Of a stretch of 64,000 nucleotides of DNA, positions 9,213-16,898 are shown one piece after another. The stretch is from Clostridiales bacterium (GTDB lineage: Bacteria > Bacillota_A > Clostridia > Oscillospirales > Oscillospiraceae): contig SFKX01000014.1 in NCBI GenBank assembly GCA_004553625.1, positions 1-64,000 of the forward strand, read 5' to 3'. The translations under genes were made by a program, and so were the position numbers. The notes beneath the pieces were generated by a model that was given only the letters and a program-made list of their open reading frames with translations, was not told the origin of the DNA and searched no databases. How positions within the stretch are numbered: the stretch's first letter is position 1; each line of letters starts with the position of its first letter.

Positions 9213-10357
9213 CAGTTCTTCCTCTCCATGAGCAGCTGGTCGGAGGAGACGCCCGGCTCCACGGCCAGCTCGTCAAAGCCGTAGTGCCTGTAGAAGCCGA
9301 TGGCCGCCTCATTCGTCACGGCGACGTGGAGGCTCACCGCGCTCCGGCCCCTGTCCGCAAAATATGCCGCGGCGCAGCCGATGAGCTGCACGCCGTAGCC
9401 CTTGCCCCGGAACTCCGGGACGAGATACAGCAGGCTTATCCAACCGCAGCCCTCGTCCCTGCCGCGCCTCGGGTCCAACTCCAGAACGCCTACGGGCCTC
9501 TCGCCGTACATGACCTTCATGAGGCAGTCGCGGTCCTTGGCCGAGTGCGAGCGCGCCGAGGCCAGGTAGACACGCGGCACAAAACCCGCCGAGGAGCCGT
9601 GCGCCACGGCCCAGGAGTCCGCATAGCAGCGGGTGTAGAACTCGGCGTCGCCGGGGTTTTTGGGGTCCAGCGGCTCGAAACGCAGGCTGGTGGGGTCGTC
9701 CTTCTTGGTGTCGCGCCACCAGCGCTGCTGCGCAAAGGTCGAAAGCCCCTCGCCCAGGTGGCTGTTATCGTTGTAGTATTTGACGCTTATGCGCCCGTCC
9801 TCCACCTCCAGCAGGCTGACAGCTGTGTTGTCGCCATGGAGCATGGGCTCGCCCTCGCCGCTGTGTACGCCCATGGCGCCCATGAGAAAGATCTTTATCG
9901 CCATGCCGTGGGACACGGCGGCTATCGTGCCGCCCTCGTGCTTCGCGGCCAGTTCGAGGATGACCTTAGTCATCCGCTCCTGGACCTCCCCAAAGCTCTC
10001 GCAGCCGGGTACGAACCACCTCTCCGGCTCGTTGTTGAAAAGGTACATCTGCTCGGGCCACCTGTAGGTGATGTTGCCCCAGGGCTCGCCCTCCCAGACG
10101 CCCATGTTTACCTCGCGCAGGCGCGGCGTCGTGACGAGCTCGAGCTCCCGCCCGCGCAGGAGCGCACCCGCCGTTGCAACGGTCCTGTCCAGGTCGCTGG
10201 AATACACCGCGTCTATCTTTACCCCGCGGAAACGTTCCGCCAGGGCGTCTATCTGCCGCCTGCCCCGGTCCGTGACCTTGCCGTTCCAGTGGCCCTGAGC
10301 ACGGCGGAAGAGGTTCCCCTCCGCCTCTGCGTGACGTATGAGATATATACTTGTCAT
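9212..10357 (-). CDS. Histidine phosphatase-GNAT acetyltransferase fusion
   Basis: A 381-residue two-domain protein. Residues 1 to about 200 are a histidine phosphatase (phosphoglycerate mutase-like) with the RHAEAEGN phosphohistidine motif near the start, an EVNMGVWEG block and the second catalytic His in AAVSHGMAI. Residues about 210-378 are a GNAT N-acetyltransferase, with the acetyl-CoA loop visible as LVPEFRGKGYGVQLI. ATG at 10357 is chosen because the family starts with M-x-x-IYLIRHAE; an in-frame TTG six codons upstream has no ribosome site. It is the first gene of the minus-strand operon. Substrates of both domains are unknown. The fusion is read directly from one continuous frame. 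Confidence 0.88.
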   Translation of the reverse strand: MTSIYLIRHAEAEGNLFRRAQGHWNGKVTDRGRRQIDALAERFRGVKIDAVYSSDLDRTVATAGALLRGRELELVTTPRLREVNMGVWEGEPWGNITYRWPEQMYLFNNEPERWFVPGCESFGEVQERMTKVILELAAKHEGGTIAAVSHGMAIKIFLMGAMGVHSGEGEPMLHGDNTAVSLLEVEDGRISVKYYNDNSHLGEGLSTFAQQRWWRDTKKDDPTSLRFEPLDPKNPGDAEFYTRCYADSWAVAHGSSAGFVPRVYLASARSHSAKDRDCLMKVMYGERPVGVLELDPRRGRDEGCGWISLLYLVPEFRGKGYGVQLIGCAAAYFADRGRSAVSLHVAVTNEAAIGFYRHYGFDELAVEPGVSSDQLLMERKN

Positions 10358-10387
10358 ATGCGCTTCATCGTCCAATCCCGTTGTGTG

Positions 10388-10416
10388 TTGACCATAGGTC
10401 TTGAGTAGGCTATAAT
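10388..10416 (+). promoter_or_regulatory. Promoter of the glycosyltransferase-CsaB gene
   Basis: TTGACC (10388-10393), 17 bp, then a perfect TATAAT (10411-10416). It gives a leader of about 54 bases before the TTG start at 10477. Confidence 0.8.
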
Positions 10417-10436
10417 GATTGAGTTACATTTTACAA
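10409..10436 (-). promoter_or_regulatory. Possible promoter of the phosphatase/ygiQ operon
   Basis: Reading the minus strand, TTGTAA (10431-10436) and TATAGC (10409-10414) are 16 bp apart. It would overlap the divergent promoter at 10388-10416. A weak match. Confidence 0.35.
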
Positions 10437-10476
10437 TAAATCTCCGCCGGTTACAAGGATAACAGGGGGCCTGAAC

Positions 10477-12705
10477 TTGAAAGTGATACATCTCATAAGC
10501 GGAGGCGATACGGGCGGCGCAAAGACGCACGTCCACTCCCTGCTGCGCAACCTCTCCCGGGGCATGGACGTCACGCTCGTCTGCTTCCGGGACGGACCCT
10601 TCGCGCGGGAGGCCGCCGAGCTGGGGATAGACACCCGGGTCTGCGAGGGCGGCTTCTTCTCCGCCCTGCGCCAGGTCAAAAAGCTCATCGCCGAAGAGGG
10701 CTTCGAGCTCGTCCACACCCACGGCTCCAGGGCCAACCTAGCCGGGGCCATCCTGCGCTCGGGCTGCGGCAGGCCTGTCGTCAGCACCGTGCACAGCGAC
10801 TACAGGCTGGACTATATGGGCCGCCCCCTCGCCGGGGCCACCTACGGCGTGCTGAACGTCCTGGCCCTGCGGCGGATCAAATACCACGTCGGCGTCTCGG
10901 ACGCCATGCGTCAGCTGCTCATCTCCCGCGGCTTCCCGCGTGAGACCACCTTTGCAATCTACAACGGTCTGGACTTCACCCGCGAGCCCAAGCGCCTGGA
11001 CAGGGCCGCCTTCTGCGAGAGGGTCGGCGCACAGGTCGGCCCGGGCGACGTCGTGGTAGGCGCGGCCGCAAGGCTGGACCCCGTGAAGGACCTGGCCACG
11101 CTCGTGCGAGGCTTTGCACTTGCCCGGCGGCAGCACCCGGAGCTCAAGCTCATCATCGCGGGCGAGGGTCCGGAGCGCCCCAACCTTCTGCGCCTGGCCG
11201 AAGAGCTCGGCGCGCGTGACGCCGTCTGCCTCGCCGGCTGGCTGGATGATATGGAGGAGTTCTACTCCGCCCTCGACATAAACACGCTCAGCTCCCTCTC
11301 GGAGACCTTCCCCTACGCGCTGACGGAGGGCGCCGCCTTCCGTCTGCCCACCGTGGCTTCCGCCGTCGGCGGGATACCAAAGCTCATAGAGGACGGCAAG
11401 ACCGGCTACCTCTTCCGCCCCGGAGACCACGAGACCCTGGCCGCCCGGCTCTCGGAGCTGGCCGCGGACCCCGCGCTCAGGCAGAGGCTGGGCAACGCCG
11501 TGCGCAGCCGGGCCGCGGAGCGTTTTTCCGTGGAGGCCACCTGCCGCGAGCAGCGTGAGGTCTATGAAGAGATCCTCCGGCGCGAAAAGGAGGGCCGCTC
11601 CGGCGTAGTCATCTGCGGCGCCTACGGCATGGGCAACTCCGGGGACGAGGCCATCCTGGACGCCATCGTGGCCGAGCTGCGCTCCGTGGACAGGCTCATG
11701 CCCATCACCGTCATGAGCAGAGACCCCGCCGGCGCCGCCGCGAGGGTGGACTGCGCCGCCGTCCACACCTTCAACTTTCCCGGCTTTATGCACGCTATGC
11801 GCCGGTCCGCGCTGTATGTGAACGGCGGCGGCAGTCTCATTCAGGACGTCACCAGCCGCCGGAGCCTCTGGTACTACCTCTTCACCCTGCGCTCGGCCAA
11901 GCGCCTGGGCTGCAAGGTCATGATGTACGGCTGCGGCATCGGCCCCGTGACCAGGCCCGGCGGCGTGAAACGCACCAGGAAAACGCTCAACTCCTGCGTG
12001 GACGCCATCACGCTCAGGGAGCCGGACAGTATCGAGGAGCTGCGCCGCTTCGGCGTGACCCAGCCTGAGATAATCCTGGCCTCGGACCCCGCGCTCACCC
12101 TCCCCGCCGCCCCGGCGGAGCAGGTGGATGCCGCGCTCCGAGAGGCCGGCGCGGAGCCGGAAGGAAAGTACCTCTGCTTCGCGCTCAGGCACTGGCAGGG
12201 CTTTGAGGAAAAGGCCCCCGTCTTCGCTGCCGCTGCGGAATATGCCTACGGCAAGTACGGCCTTGTTCCGCTCTACCTGCCCATAAATCACAGGGACGAC
12301 GTCGAGGCAGCCGCCCTGGTCGCGGCGAAGCTGGTGGATACGCCCAGCGTCGCCCTGCAGGGTCCGCTCAGCTCCGCGCTCGCCATAGGGCTGATGTCGC
12401 GGATGCAGGTGGTCGTCTCCATGCGCCTGCACGGGCTGATATTCGCCGCGGGCCAGGGCGTGCCGCTCGTCGGCGTGAGCTATGACCCGAAGGTCACCGC
12501 CTTCCTGCGCTGCGTGGACGCGGACTGCATAAGGCTCGAGGAACTGGAGGCCGGCGCGCTCTGCCGCCTCATCGACGCCGCCTATGCCCGCAGGAGCGAC
12601 GCCGCCGCCCTGGAGGAAAACGTCCGGAGCCTGCGCGCCATAGAGCACAGGAGCCGGGAGACCGCCGCAAGGCTTTTGGGAAAGGAGGCCGGCCAGGATG
12701 CTTAA
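10477..12705 (+). CDS. Glycosyltransferase family 4-CsaB pyruvyltransferase fusion
   Basis: A 742-residue fusion. The first 370 residues are a GT4 glycosyltransferase: the N-terminal nucleotide-fold start VIHLISGGDTGGAKTH, and the C-terminal donor-binding block IAGEGPERPNL followed by a SSLSETFPYALTEG segment. From about residue 375 it is a polysaccharide pyruvyl transferase of the CsaB family, with CGAYGMGNSGDEAIL at its start and MRLHGLIFAAGQGVPLVG near the end. CsaB proteins add pyruvate ketals to secondary cell-wall polymers that SLH domains bind. TTG start at 10477 follows AGGGGG. The last 8 bp overlap the next gene. Target polymer and donor sugar are not determinable here. Confidence 0.87.
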   Translation: MKVIHLISGGDTGGAKTHVHSLLRNLSRGMDVTLVCFRDGPFAREAAELGIDTRVCEGGFFSALRQVKKLIAEEGFELVHTHGSRANLAGAILRSGCGRPVVSTVHSDYRLDYMGRPLAGATYGVLNVLALRRIKYHVGVSDAMRQLLISRGFPRETTFAIYNGLDFTREPKRLDRAAFCERVGAQVGPGDVVVGAAARLDPVKDLATLVRGFALARRQHPELKLIIAGEGPERPNLLRLAEELGARDAVCLAGWLDDMEEFYSALDINTLSSLSETFPYALTEGAAFRLPTVASAVGGIPKLIEDGKTGYLFRPGDHETLAARLSELAADPALRQRLGNAVRSRAAERFSVEATCREQREVYEEILRREKEGRSGVVICGAYGMGNSGDEAILDAIVAELRSVDRLMPITVMSRDPAGAAARVDCAAVHTFNFPGFMHAMRRSALYVNGGGSLIQDVTSRRSLWYYLFTLRSAKRLGCKVMMYGCGIGPVTRPGGVKRTRKTLNSCVDAITLREPDSIEELRRFGVTQPEIILASDPALTLPAAPAEQVDAALREAGAEPEGKYLCFALRHWQGFEEKAPVFAAAAEYAYGKYGLVPLYLPINHRDDVEAAALVAAKLVDTPSVALQGPLSSALAIGLMSRMQVVVSMRLHGLIFAAGQGVPLVGVSYDPKVTAFLRCVDADCIRLEELEAGALCRLIDAAYARRSDAAALEENVRSLRAIEHRSRETAARLLGKEAGQDA

Positions 12706-13273
12706 TGCCGCCGCGCTCGTATCCGGAGACGGGGCCGAACTTCAGGCCCTGCTGGACAGCCTGTTCTTTGGGGAGATACCGGGCTTTACGCTGGCCGCTG
12801 TCATTGCAACTAAAAGAGACTCCTTCGCGCTCACAAGGGCGGAGGGAGCGCATGTCCCGGGCTATGTGGTCGAAGAGGACATCTTCCCGAACGGCGCCTC
12901 GTTCTCGCTCGCGCTGCTCAACAAGCTCCGGGACCTGGACATAGACTTTGTCATCCTGGCGGGCTTCGCGCCCAAGCTCTCCGAGGGACTTGCCCGAGCC
13001 TACAGAGGCCGGATGCTCGGCCTGCGCTCCGCGCTCTGCCCCGCCTTCGACGGCGTGCGCGAGCCAGAGCTCTGCCGGGCCGCGCTGGAGCGCGGCGTCA
13101 AATGGACCGGCGCAACGGTCTACGCGCCCACTGAGTCCGGCGAGGTCGGCCACATCCTCCTGCAGGAACCCGTCCGCGTCCTCGAGGGCGACGGGCCGGA
13201 GGATCTCCGCCGCAGGATCATCGAGACCGCCGGCCCCATGCTGGTCGAGGCCGTCAAGGCCCAAGCAAAATAA
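12698..13273 (+). CDS. PurN-like formyltransferase-fold protein lacking the catalytic residues
   Basis: A 191-residue protein with the fold pattern of glycinamide ribonucleotide formyltransferase. The N-terminal LVSGDGAELQALLD block, VILAGFAPKLS (about 85-95), RMLGLRSALCPAFDG (105-119) and TGATVYAPTESGEVGHI (137-153) line up with PurN. The catalytic NIHPSLLP of PurN is replaced by GLRSALCP, so the Asn and His are Gly108 and Arg110, and the essential Asp of the D-x-G-P block is Glu149. De novo purine activity is therefore doubtful. It overlaps the GT4-CsaB gene by 8 bp, which points to a role with that cell-wall gene rather than purine synthesis. An acyl-transfer or binding role is possible. 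Confidence 0.72.
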   Translation: MLNAAALVSGDGAELQALLDSLFFGEIPGFTLAAVIATKRDSFALTRAEGAHVPGYVVEEDIFPNGASFSLALLNKLRDLDIDFVILAGFAPKLSEGLARAYRGRMLGLRSALCPAFDGVREPELCRAALERGVKWTGATVYAPTESGEVGHILLQEPVRVLEGDGPEDLRRRIIETAGPMLVEAVKAQAK

Positions 13274-13278
13274 CCCCG

Positions 13279-13311
13279 CGCCCGCGTCCGACCGCTTGAC
13301 GCGGGCGTTTT
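13279..13311 (+). terminator. Terminator after the PurN-like gene
   Basis: A 10-bp GC stem (13279-13288 with 13298-13307) is followed by TTTT. The right arm contains the -35 box of the next promoter. Confidence 0.75.
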
Positions 13312-13324
13312 CGCGTGTTAATAT
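13296..13324 (+). promoter_or_regulatory. Promoter of tetR, embedded in the preceding terminator
   Basis: TTGACG (13296-13301), 17 bp, TAATAT (13319-13324). The -35 box is part of the terminator stem and the -10 box abuts the operator dyad that starts at 13324. Confidence 0.75.
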
Positions 13325-13342
13325 ACATACCACACGAATGTA
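13324..13342 (+). promoter_or_regulatory. Probable TetR operator, copy 1
   Basis: The dyad TACAT-N9-ATGTA, with ACC at the left and GA at the right of the spacer, lies across the predicted start of tetR transcription. The same dyad with the same 9-bp spacing recurs at 14039-14057 in front of the exporter gene. Position suggests autorepression. Confidence 0.7.
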
Positions 13343-13361
13343 AAAGAGGGGGGCCGGGTCC

Positions 13362-13997
13362 ATGGCTCGCAACAAATACCCGGAGCAGACCGTCGAGCTC
13401 ATCCTTGAGACGGCGCGGCGGCTGTTTTTGGAAAAAGGCTATGAGGCGACGACTATCCAGGACATCGTGGACGGGCTCGGCGGCCTGACGAAGGGCGCCG
13501 TATACCACCACTTCAAGTCCAAAGCGGACATAATGAACGCCCTGGGCGACAAGCTCTTTGCGGAAAATGACCCTTTTCGCGCCGTGGAGGGCCGGGACGA
13601 CCTGAACGGGCTGGAAAAGCTCCGGGAGGTCGTGCGCCTCCACCAGGCGGACGCGGAACAGCAGCAGCTCAGCCGCGAGTCCATCCCCATGCTCAAAAAC
13701 CCGCGCGTCCTGGCCGAGATGCTGGAGACGAACCGCCGCGAGCTCAGCCCGCGCTTTCTCAAGCTCATCGAGGAGGGCCGGGCCGACGGCTCCATCCGCA
13801 CGGACTACGCCCCTGAGCTCGCTGAGCTCATACCGCTGCTGACCAGTCTCTGGCTCGCGCCGACGGTCTACCCTGCCACGGCGGAGGGCCTGAGACGCAA
13901 GTTTCGGCTCATAGGCGAAATGCTCACAGCCTTGGGCCTGCCGCTCGTGGACGAGTCCGTCCTCAGCCTGGCCGACGAATATATCTCCAAGCTGTAG
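13362..13997 (+). CDS. TetR family transcriptional regulator
   Basis: A 211-residue repressor. The N-terminal helix-turn-helix is plain: TTIQDIVDGLGGLTKGAVYH (about 28-47) followed by HFKSKADI. The C-terminal ligand-binding half has no feature that names a ligand. ATG at 13362 is downstream of AGAGGGGGG. The gene is followed 77 bp later by an MFS exporter, and a shared dyad sits in front of both genes, so it most likely represses itself and the exporter and is released by a transported compound. Confidence 0.9.
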   Translation: MARNKYPEQTVELILETARRLFLEKGYEATTIQDIVDGLGGLTKGAVYHHFKSKADIMNALGDKLFAENDPFRAVEGRDDLNGLEKLREVVRLHQADAEQQQLSRESIPMLKNPRVLAEMLETNRRELSPRFLKLIEEGRADGSIRTDYAPELAELIPLLTSLWLAPTVYPATAEGLRRKFRLIGEMLTALGLPLVDESVLSLADEYISKL

Positions 13998-14005
13998 TTT
14001 CACAG

Positions 14006-14030
14006 GCTGCCCCGCGGGGCAGCTCTGTTT
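14006..14030 (+). terminator. Hairpin between tetR and the exporter gene
   Basis: An 8-bp GC stem (14006-14013 with 14016-14023) is followed by TCTGTTTT. The T run is interrupted, so termination may be partial. Confidence 0.5.
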
Positions 14031-14038
14031 TGGCAATA

Positions 14039-14057
14039 TACATACCTTATGAATGTA
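14039..14057 (+). promoter_or_regulatory. Probable TetR operator, copy 2
   Basis: TACAT-N9-ATGTA, with the flanking bases AATA on the left as in copy 1. It lies just upstream of the AAAAGGAGG ribosome site of the exporter gene. Confidence 0.7.
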
Positions 14058-14074
14058 TGTAAAAGGAGGTAGAC

Positions 14075-15307
14075 ATGGCAAAGAACAGACTGTTTACGAG
14101 GGATTTCACGCTTTTGGCCCTGGGCCAGGCCTTTTCGCTGGTGGGCAACTGCGGGCTGAGGTTTGCGCTGTCCATGTACGTGCTGGAGCAGAGCGGCTCG
14201 GCGGGGCTGTTTGCGGGACTGCTGGCTGCGGCGGCGCTCCCGGCGATACTGCTCACGCCCTTCGGCGGCGCGCTGGCGGACAGGTGCGACAGGAGGAAGC
14301 TCATGGTCGCGCTGGACGCGGCCTCCGGCGGGGCGGCGCTCCTGGCGGCGGCAGCGCTCTGGCGCTTCGGCGGGCTGGTCCCGGCGGCGGCGCTGCTCAT
14401 TGTCCTATCCGCGCTCGGCGCTTTTGAGTCGCCCACGGTGCAGGCCTGCGTCCCCCAGCTCCTGAGCGGGGACGACGTGCTCCGCGGCAACGCCGTGGTG
14501 AACCAGATCTCGGCCCTCGCCGCCCTGGCAACGCCCTTCCTGGGCAGCCTGATGTACGCGGCTCTGGGTCTGGAACCGGTGCTGCTTGCCGCGGGACTCT
14601 GCTTTTTCGTGACGGCGGGGCTGGAGCTCTTCATCCGCCTGGGCAGGCCCGCCGGGAGCGGTCCGGGTCGGGAGGGCGGCCTGCTGGCGGACCTGGCGGA
14701 AAGCCTGCGCTTCCTGCGCCGTGAGGAGCCCGGCGTGCTCCGGCTCCTGCTGCTGGCCGGAGGGCTCAGCTTCTGCGCAGCTGGCGCGGTGTTCGTGGGC
14801 CTGCCGCACCTTGTCCGCAACGTCCTCGGCCTTTCCGCGGAGCACTACGGCGCGGCGGAGAGCGCGCTCGCGGCCGCCGCCGTGCTGGGCGCCATGGCCG
14901 CCGGCATACTTGGCCCTAAGCTCCGGCGCTGGGACCTGCTCATCTGCGCCTTCGGTCTCGCGCTGCTGCCGGCGGCCGCGGCCTTCGCGCTGCCCTTGGG
15001 CAGCATCCCGGCCTTTATCCTGCTCACGGCCTCCTTTTGCGCGGGCCAGCTCGTGTGCACGCTCTTTTCCGTCCTGGCCGTCTCCATGATACAGCGGCGC
15101 ACGCCGGAGGGGATGACGGGGAAGGTCATGGCCCTCAGCTCCGGGCTGTCCATGTGCTCCCAGCCCCTGGGCCAGCTCGCCTACGGCCTGTTCTTCGACC
15201 TCGCCGGGGCCGCGGCCCAGCTCGTCCTGCTGCCCACCGCCGCCGCGATCTTTGCCGCGGGGCTCGCCTCGCGCTGGCTGCGCGGTCTGCTCCGCGGCGG
15301 AGATTGA
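14075..15307 (+). CDS. MFS efflux transporter
   Basis: A 410-residue major facilitator with about twelve hydrophobic segments. The first loop contains GGALADRCDRRKLM (about residues 65-78), the usual G-x-L-x-D-R-x-x-R-R motif between helices 2 and 3. ATG at 14075 has a strong AAAAGGAGG site. It resembles the multidrug exporters of Firmicutes that move small hydrophobic compounds outward. Control by the adjacent TetR protein is inferred from the repeated operator. The substrate cannot be read from the sequence. Confidence 0.9.
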   Translation: MAKNRLFTRDFTLLALGQAFSLVGNCGLRFALSMYVLEQSGSAGLFAGLLAAAALPAILLTPFGGALADRCDRRKLMVALDAASGGAALLAAAALWRFGGLVPAAALLIVLSALGAFESPTVQACVPQLLSGDDVLRGNAVVNQISALAALATPFLGSLMYAALGLEPVLLAAGLCFFVTAGLELFIRLGRPAGSGPGREGGLLADLAESLRFLRREEPGVLRLLLLAGGLSFCAAGAVFVGLPHLVRNVLGLSAEHYGAAESALAAAAVLGAMAAGILGPKLRRWDLLICAFGLALLPAAAAFALPLGSIPAFILLTASFCAGQLVCTLFSVLAVSMIQRRTPEGMTGKVMALSSGLSMCSQPLGQLAYGLFFDLAGAAAQLVLLPTAAAIFAAGLASRWLRGLLRGGD

Positions 15308-15340
15308 TTCCGTTTTGGAATCTATGGCTCGGAAAACGAA

Positions 15341-15369
15341 TTGCAGCCCCCCCGCGCCCAGGCTATACT
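15341..15369 (+). promoter_or_regulatory. Promoter of ubiD-ubiX
   Basis: TTGCAG (15341-15346), 17 bp, TATACT (15364-15369), 40 bp before the ubiD start. Confidence 0.72.
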
Positions 15370-15408
15370 GGGGCTGAGGAAATTCAGCCTGAAAAGGGGG
15401 ACAGCGTC

Positions 15409-16896
15409 ATGGAGAGGTTTGAAAACGGCGTGTACGATCTGCGCTCGGCCCTGGAATTCCTGCGCGGCAGGCCGGGTCAGCTGGCGGAGACGGAGGTGGA
15501 GGTGGACCCGGAGGCGGAGCTCTCCGGCGTATACCGCCGCGTGGGGGCGGGAGGAACGGTCATGCGCCCGACGAGGACCAACGGTCCGGCGATGCTGTTT
15601 CGGAATCTGCGGGGCTTCCCCGGCGTTTCCGCCGCCATTGGAGTGTTGGCGTCGCGCGAGCGGGTGGCCGCCCTGCTCGGCTGCAAGAGCACGGACCTGG
15701 GCAAGCTGCTGTGCTCCTGCGTCGATGGGCCTGTCGAGCCCGTGCTTGCGGACTCGCCCGCGCCCTGCCAGGAGGTCGTACACCTGGCGTCTGAGCCCAA
15801 CTTCGACCTGCGCAGGCTCCTGCCCGCACCCAAGAACACGCCCCTGGACGCCGGACCCTATATCACGCTCGGCATGTGCTACGCCACGCACCCGGACACG
15901 GGCCGCTCCGACGTTACGATACACCGTCTCTGTATCCAGGGCCGGGACGAGCTTTCCATCTTTCTTCAGCCGGGCAGTCGGCACATCGGGGCCATGGCGG
16001 ACAGGGCGGAGGAGCTCGGCCGCCCGCTGCCCATCTCCGTTTCCATAGGCGTGGACCCGGCGATAGAGGTCTGCTCCTGCTTTGAGCCGCCCACGACGCC
16101 CCTGGGCTATGACGAGCTGGCGATAGCCGGTGCGCTCCGCGGCGAGCCCGTGCAGCTCTGCCGCTGCGTCTCTGTGGACGAGCGGGCCATAGCGCGGGCG
16201 GAGTTCGTCATTGAAGGCGAGCTCGTCCCCGGCGTGCGCGTGCAGGAGGACCAAAACTCCGGAACGGGCTACGCCATGCCCGAGTTCCCCGGATACAACG
16301 GCGTGGCAAGCTCCGAGTGCCGCCTGCTCAAGGTCAAGGCCCTGACGCACAGGAAAGATCCCATCCTCCAGACCTGCATAGGCCCCAGCGAGGAGCATGT
16401 GAACATGGCCGGGATCCCGACGGAGGCCAGCATCCTGGGCATGCTGGAGCGGGCGATGCCCGGCCGGGTCCTGAACGTCTGCGCCCACCGCTCCGGCGGC
16501 GGCAAGTATATGGCCGTCCTGCAGGTATGCAAGAAGTCGCCCACGGACGAGGGCAGGCAGAGGCAGGCGGCGCTCCTGGCCTTTTCCGCCTTTCCGGAGC
16601 TCAAGCACGTCATACTGGTGGACGAGGACGTGGACATCTTCGACACGGACGACGTGCTCTGGGCGCTCAACACCCGCTATCAGGGCAACCTCGACACGGT
16701 GTTCATCCCCGGCGTGCGCTGCCATCCCCTGGACCCCAGCGCCGGGCCGGAGTACAGCCCGGGCATAGCGGACCGGGGCGTCTCCTGTAAGACGATCTTT
16801 GACTGCACGGTACCCTATTCGCAGAAGGCGCGCTTCCGCCGGGCGGAGTTCCTGGAGGCGGACCCGGCGCACTGGCTGCCCGGCTGGGAGGGCTGA
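15409..16896 (+). CDS. UbiD family decarboxylase
   Basis: A 495-residue member of the UbiD family, which uses prenylated FMN to decarboxylate or carboxylate unsaturated or aromatic acids. ATG at 15409 follows AAAAGGGGG and the start MERFENGVYDLRSALEFL is typical; a longer in-frame reading to 15037 runs inside the exporter gene and is rejected. The family blocks are present: PAMLFRNLRGFPG (about 60-72), the CIQGRDELSIFLQPG stretch and RSGGGKYMAVLQV. The prFMN-side block reads QEDQNSGTGYAMPEFPGYNG instead of the common EGPFGE-type sequence, which places it in a divergent branch. ubiX follows 2 bp later. The substrate is unknown; phenolic or heteroaromatic acids are possible. Confidence 0.9.
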   Translation: MERFENGVYDLRSALEFLRGRPGQLAETEVEVDPEAELSGVYRRVGAGGTVMRPTRTNGPAMLFRNLRGFPGVSAAIGVLASRERVAALLGCKSTDLGKLLCSCVDGPVEPVLADSPAPCQEVVHLASEPNFDLRRLLPAPKNTPLDAGPYITLGMCYATHPDTGRSDVTIHRLCIQGRDELSIFLQPGSRHIGAMADRAEELGRPLPISVSIGVDPAIEVCSCFEPPTTPLGYDELAIAGALRGEPVQLCRCVSVDERAIARAEFVIEGELVPGVRVQEDQNSGTGYAMPEFPGYNGVASSECRLLKVKALTHRKDPILQTCIGPSEEHVNMAGIPTEASILGMLERAMPGRVLNVCAHRSGGGKYMAVLQVCKKSPTDEGRQRQAALLAFSAFPELKHVILVDEDVDIFDTDDVLWALNTRYQGNLDTVFIPGVRCHPLDPSAGPEYSPGIADRGVSCKTIFDCTVPYSQKARFRRAEFLEADPAHWLPGWEG

Positions 16897-16898
16897 GC

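Noticed and set aside
10358..10375. TTG start of the phosphatase-acetyltransferase gene at 10375
   Set aside because: It has no ribosome site and the family begins directly at the ATG at 10357.
15037..15408. Extension of the UbiD gene upstream to 15037
   Set aside because: It would overlap the exporter gene and read Arg/Ala-rich shadow sequence. The ATG at 15409 has a promoter, a ribosome site and the family's N-terminus.
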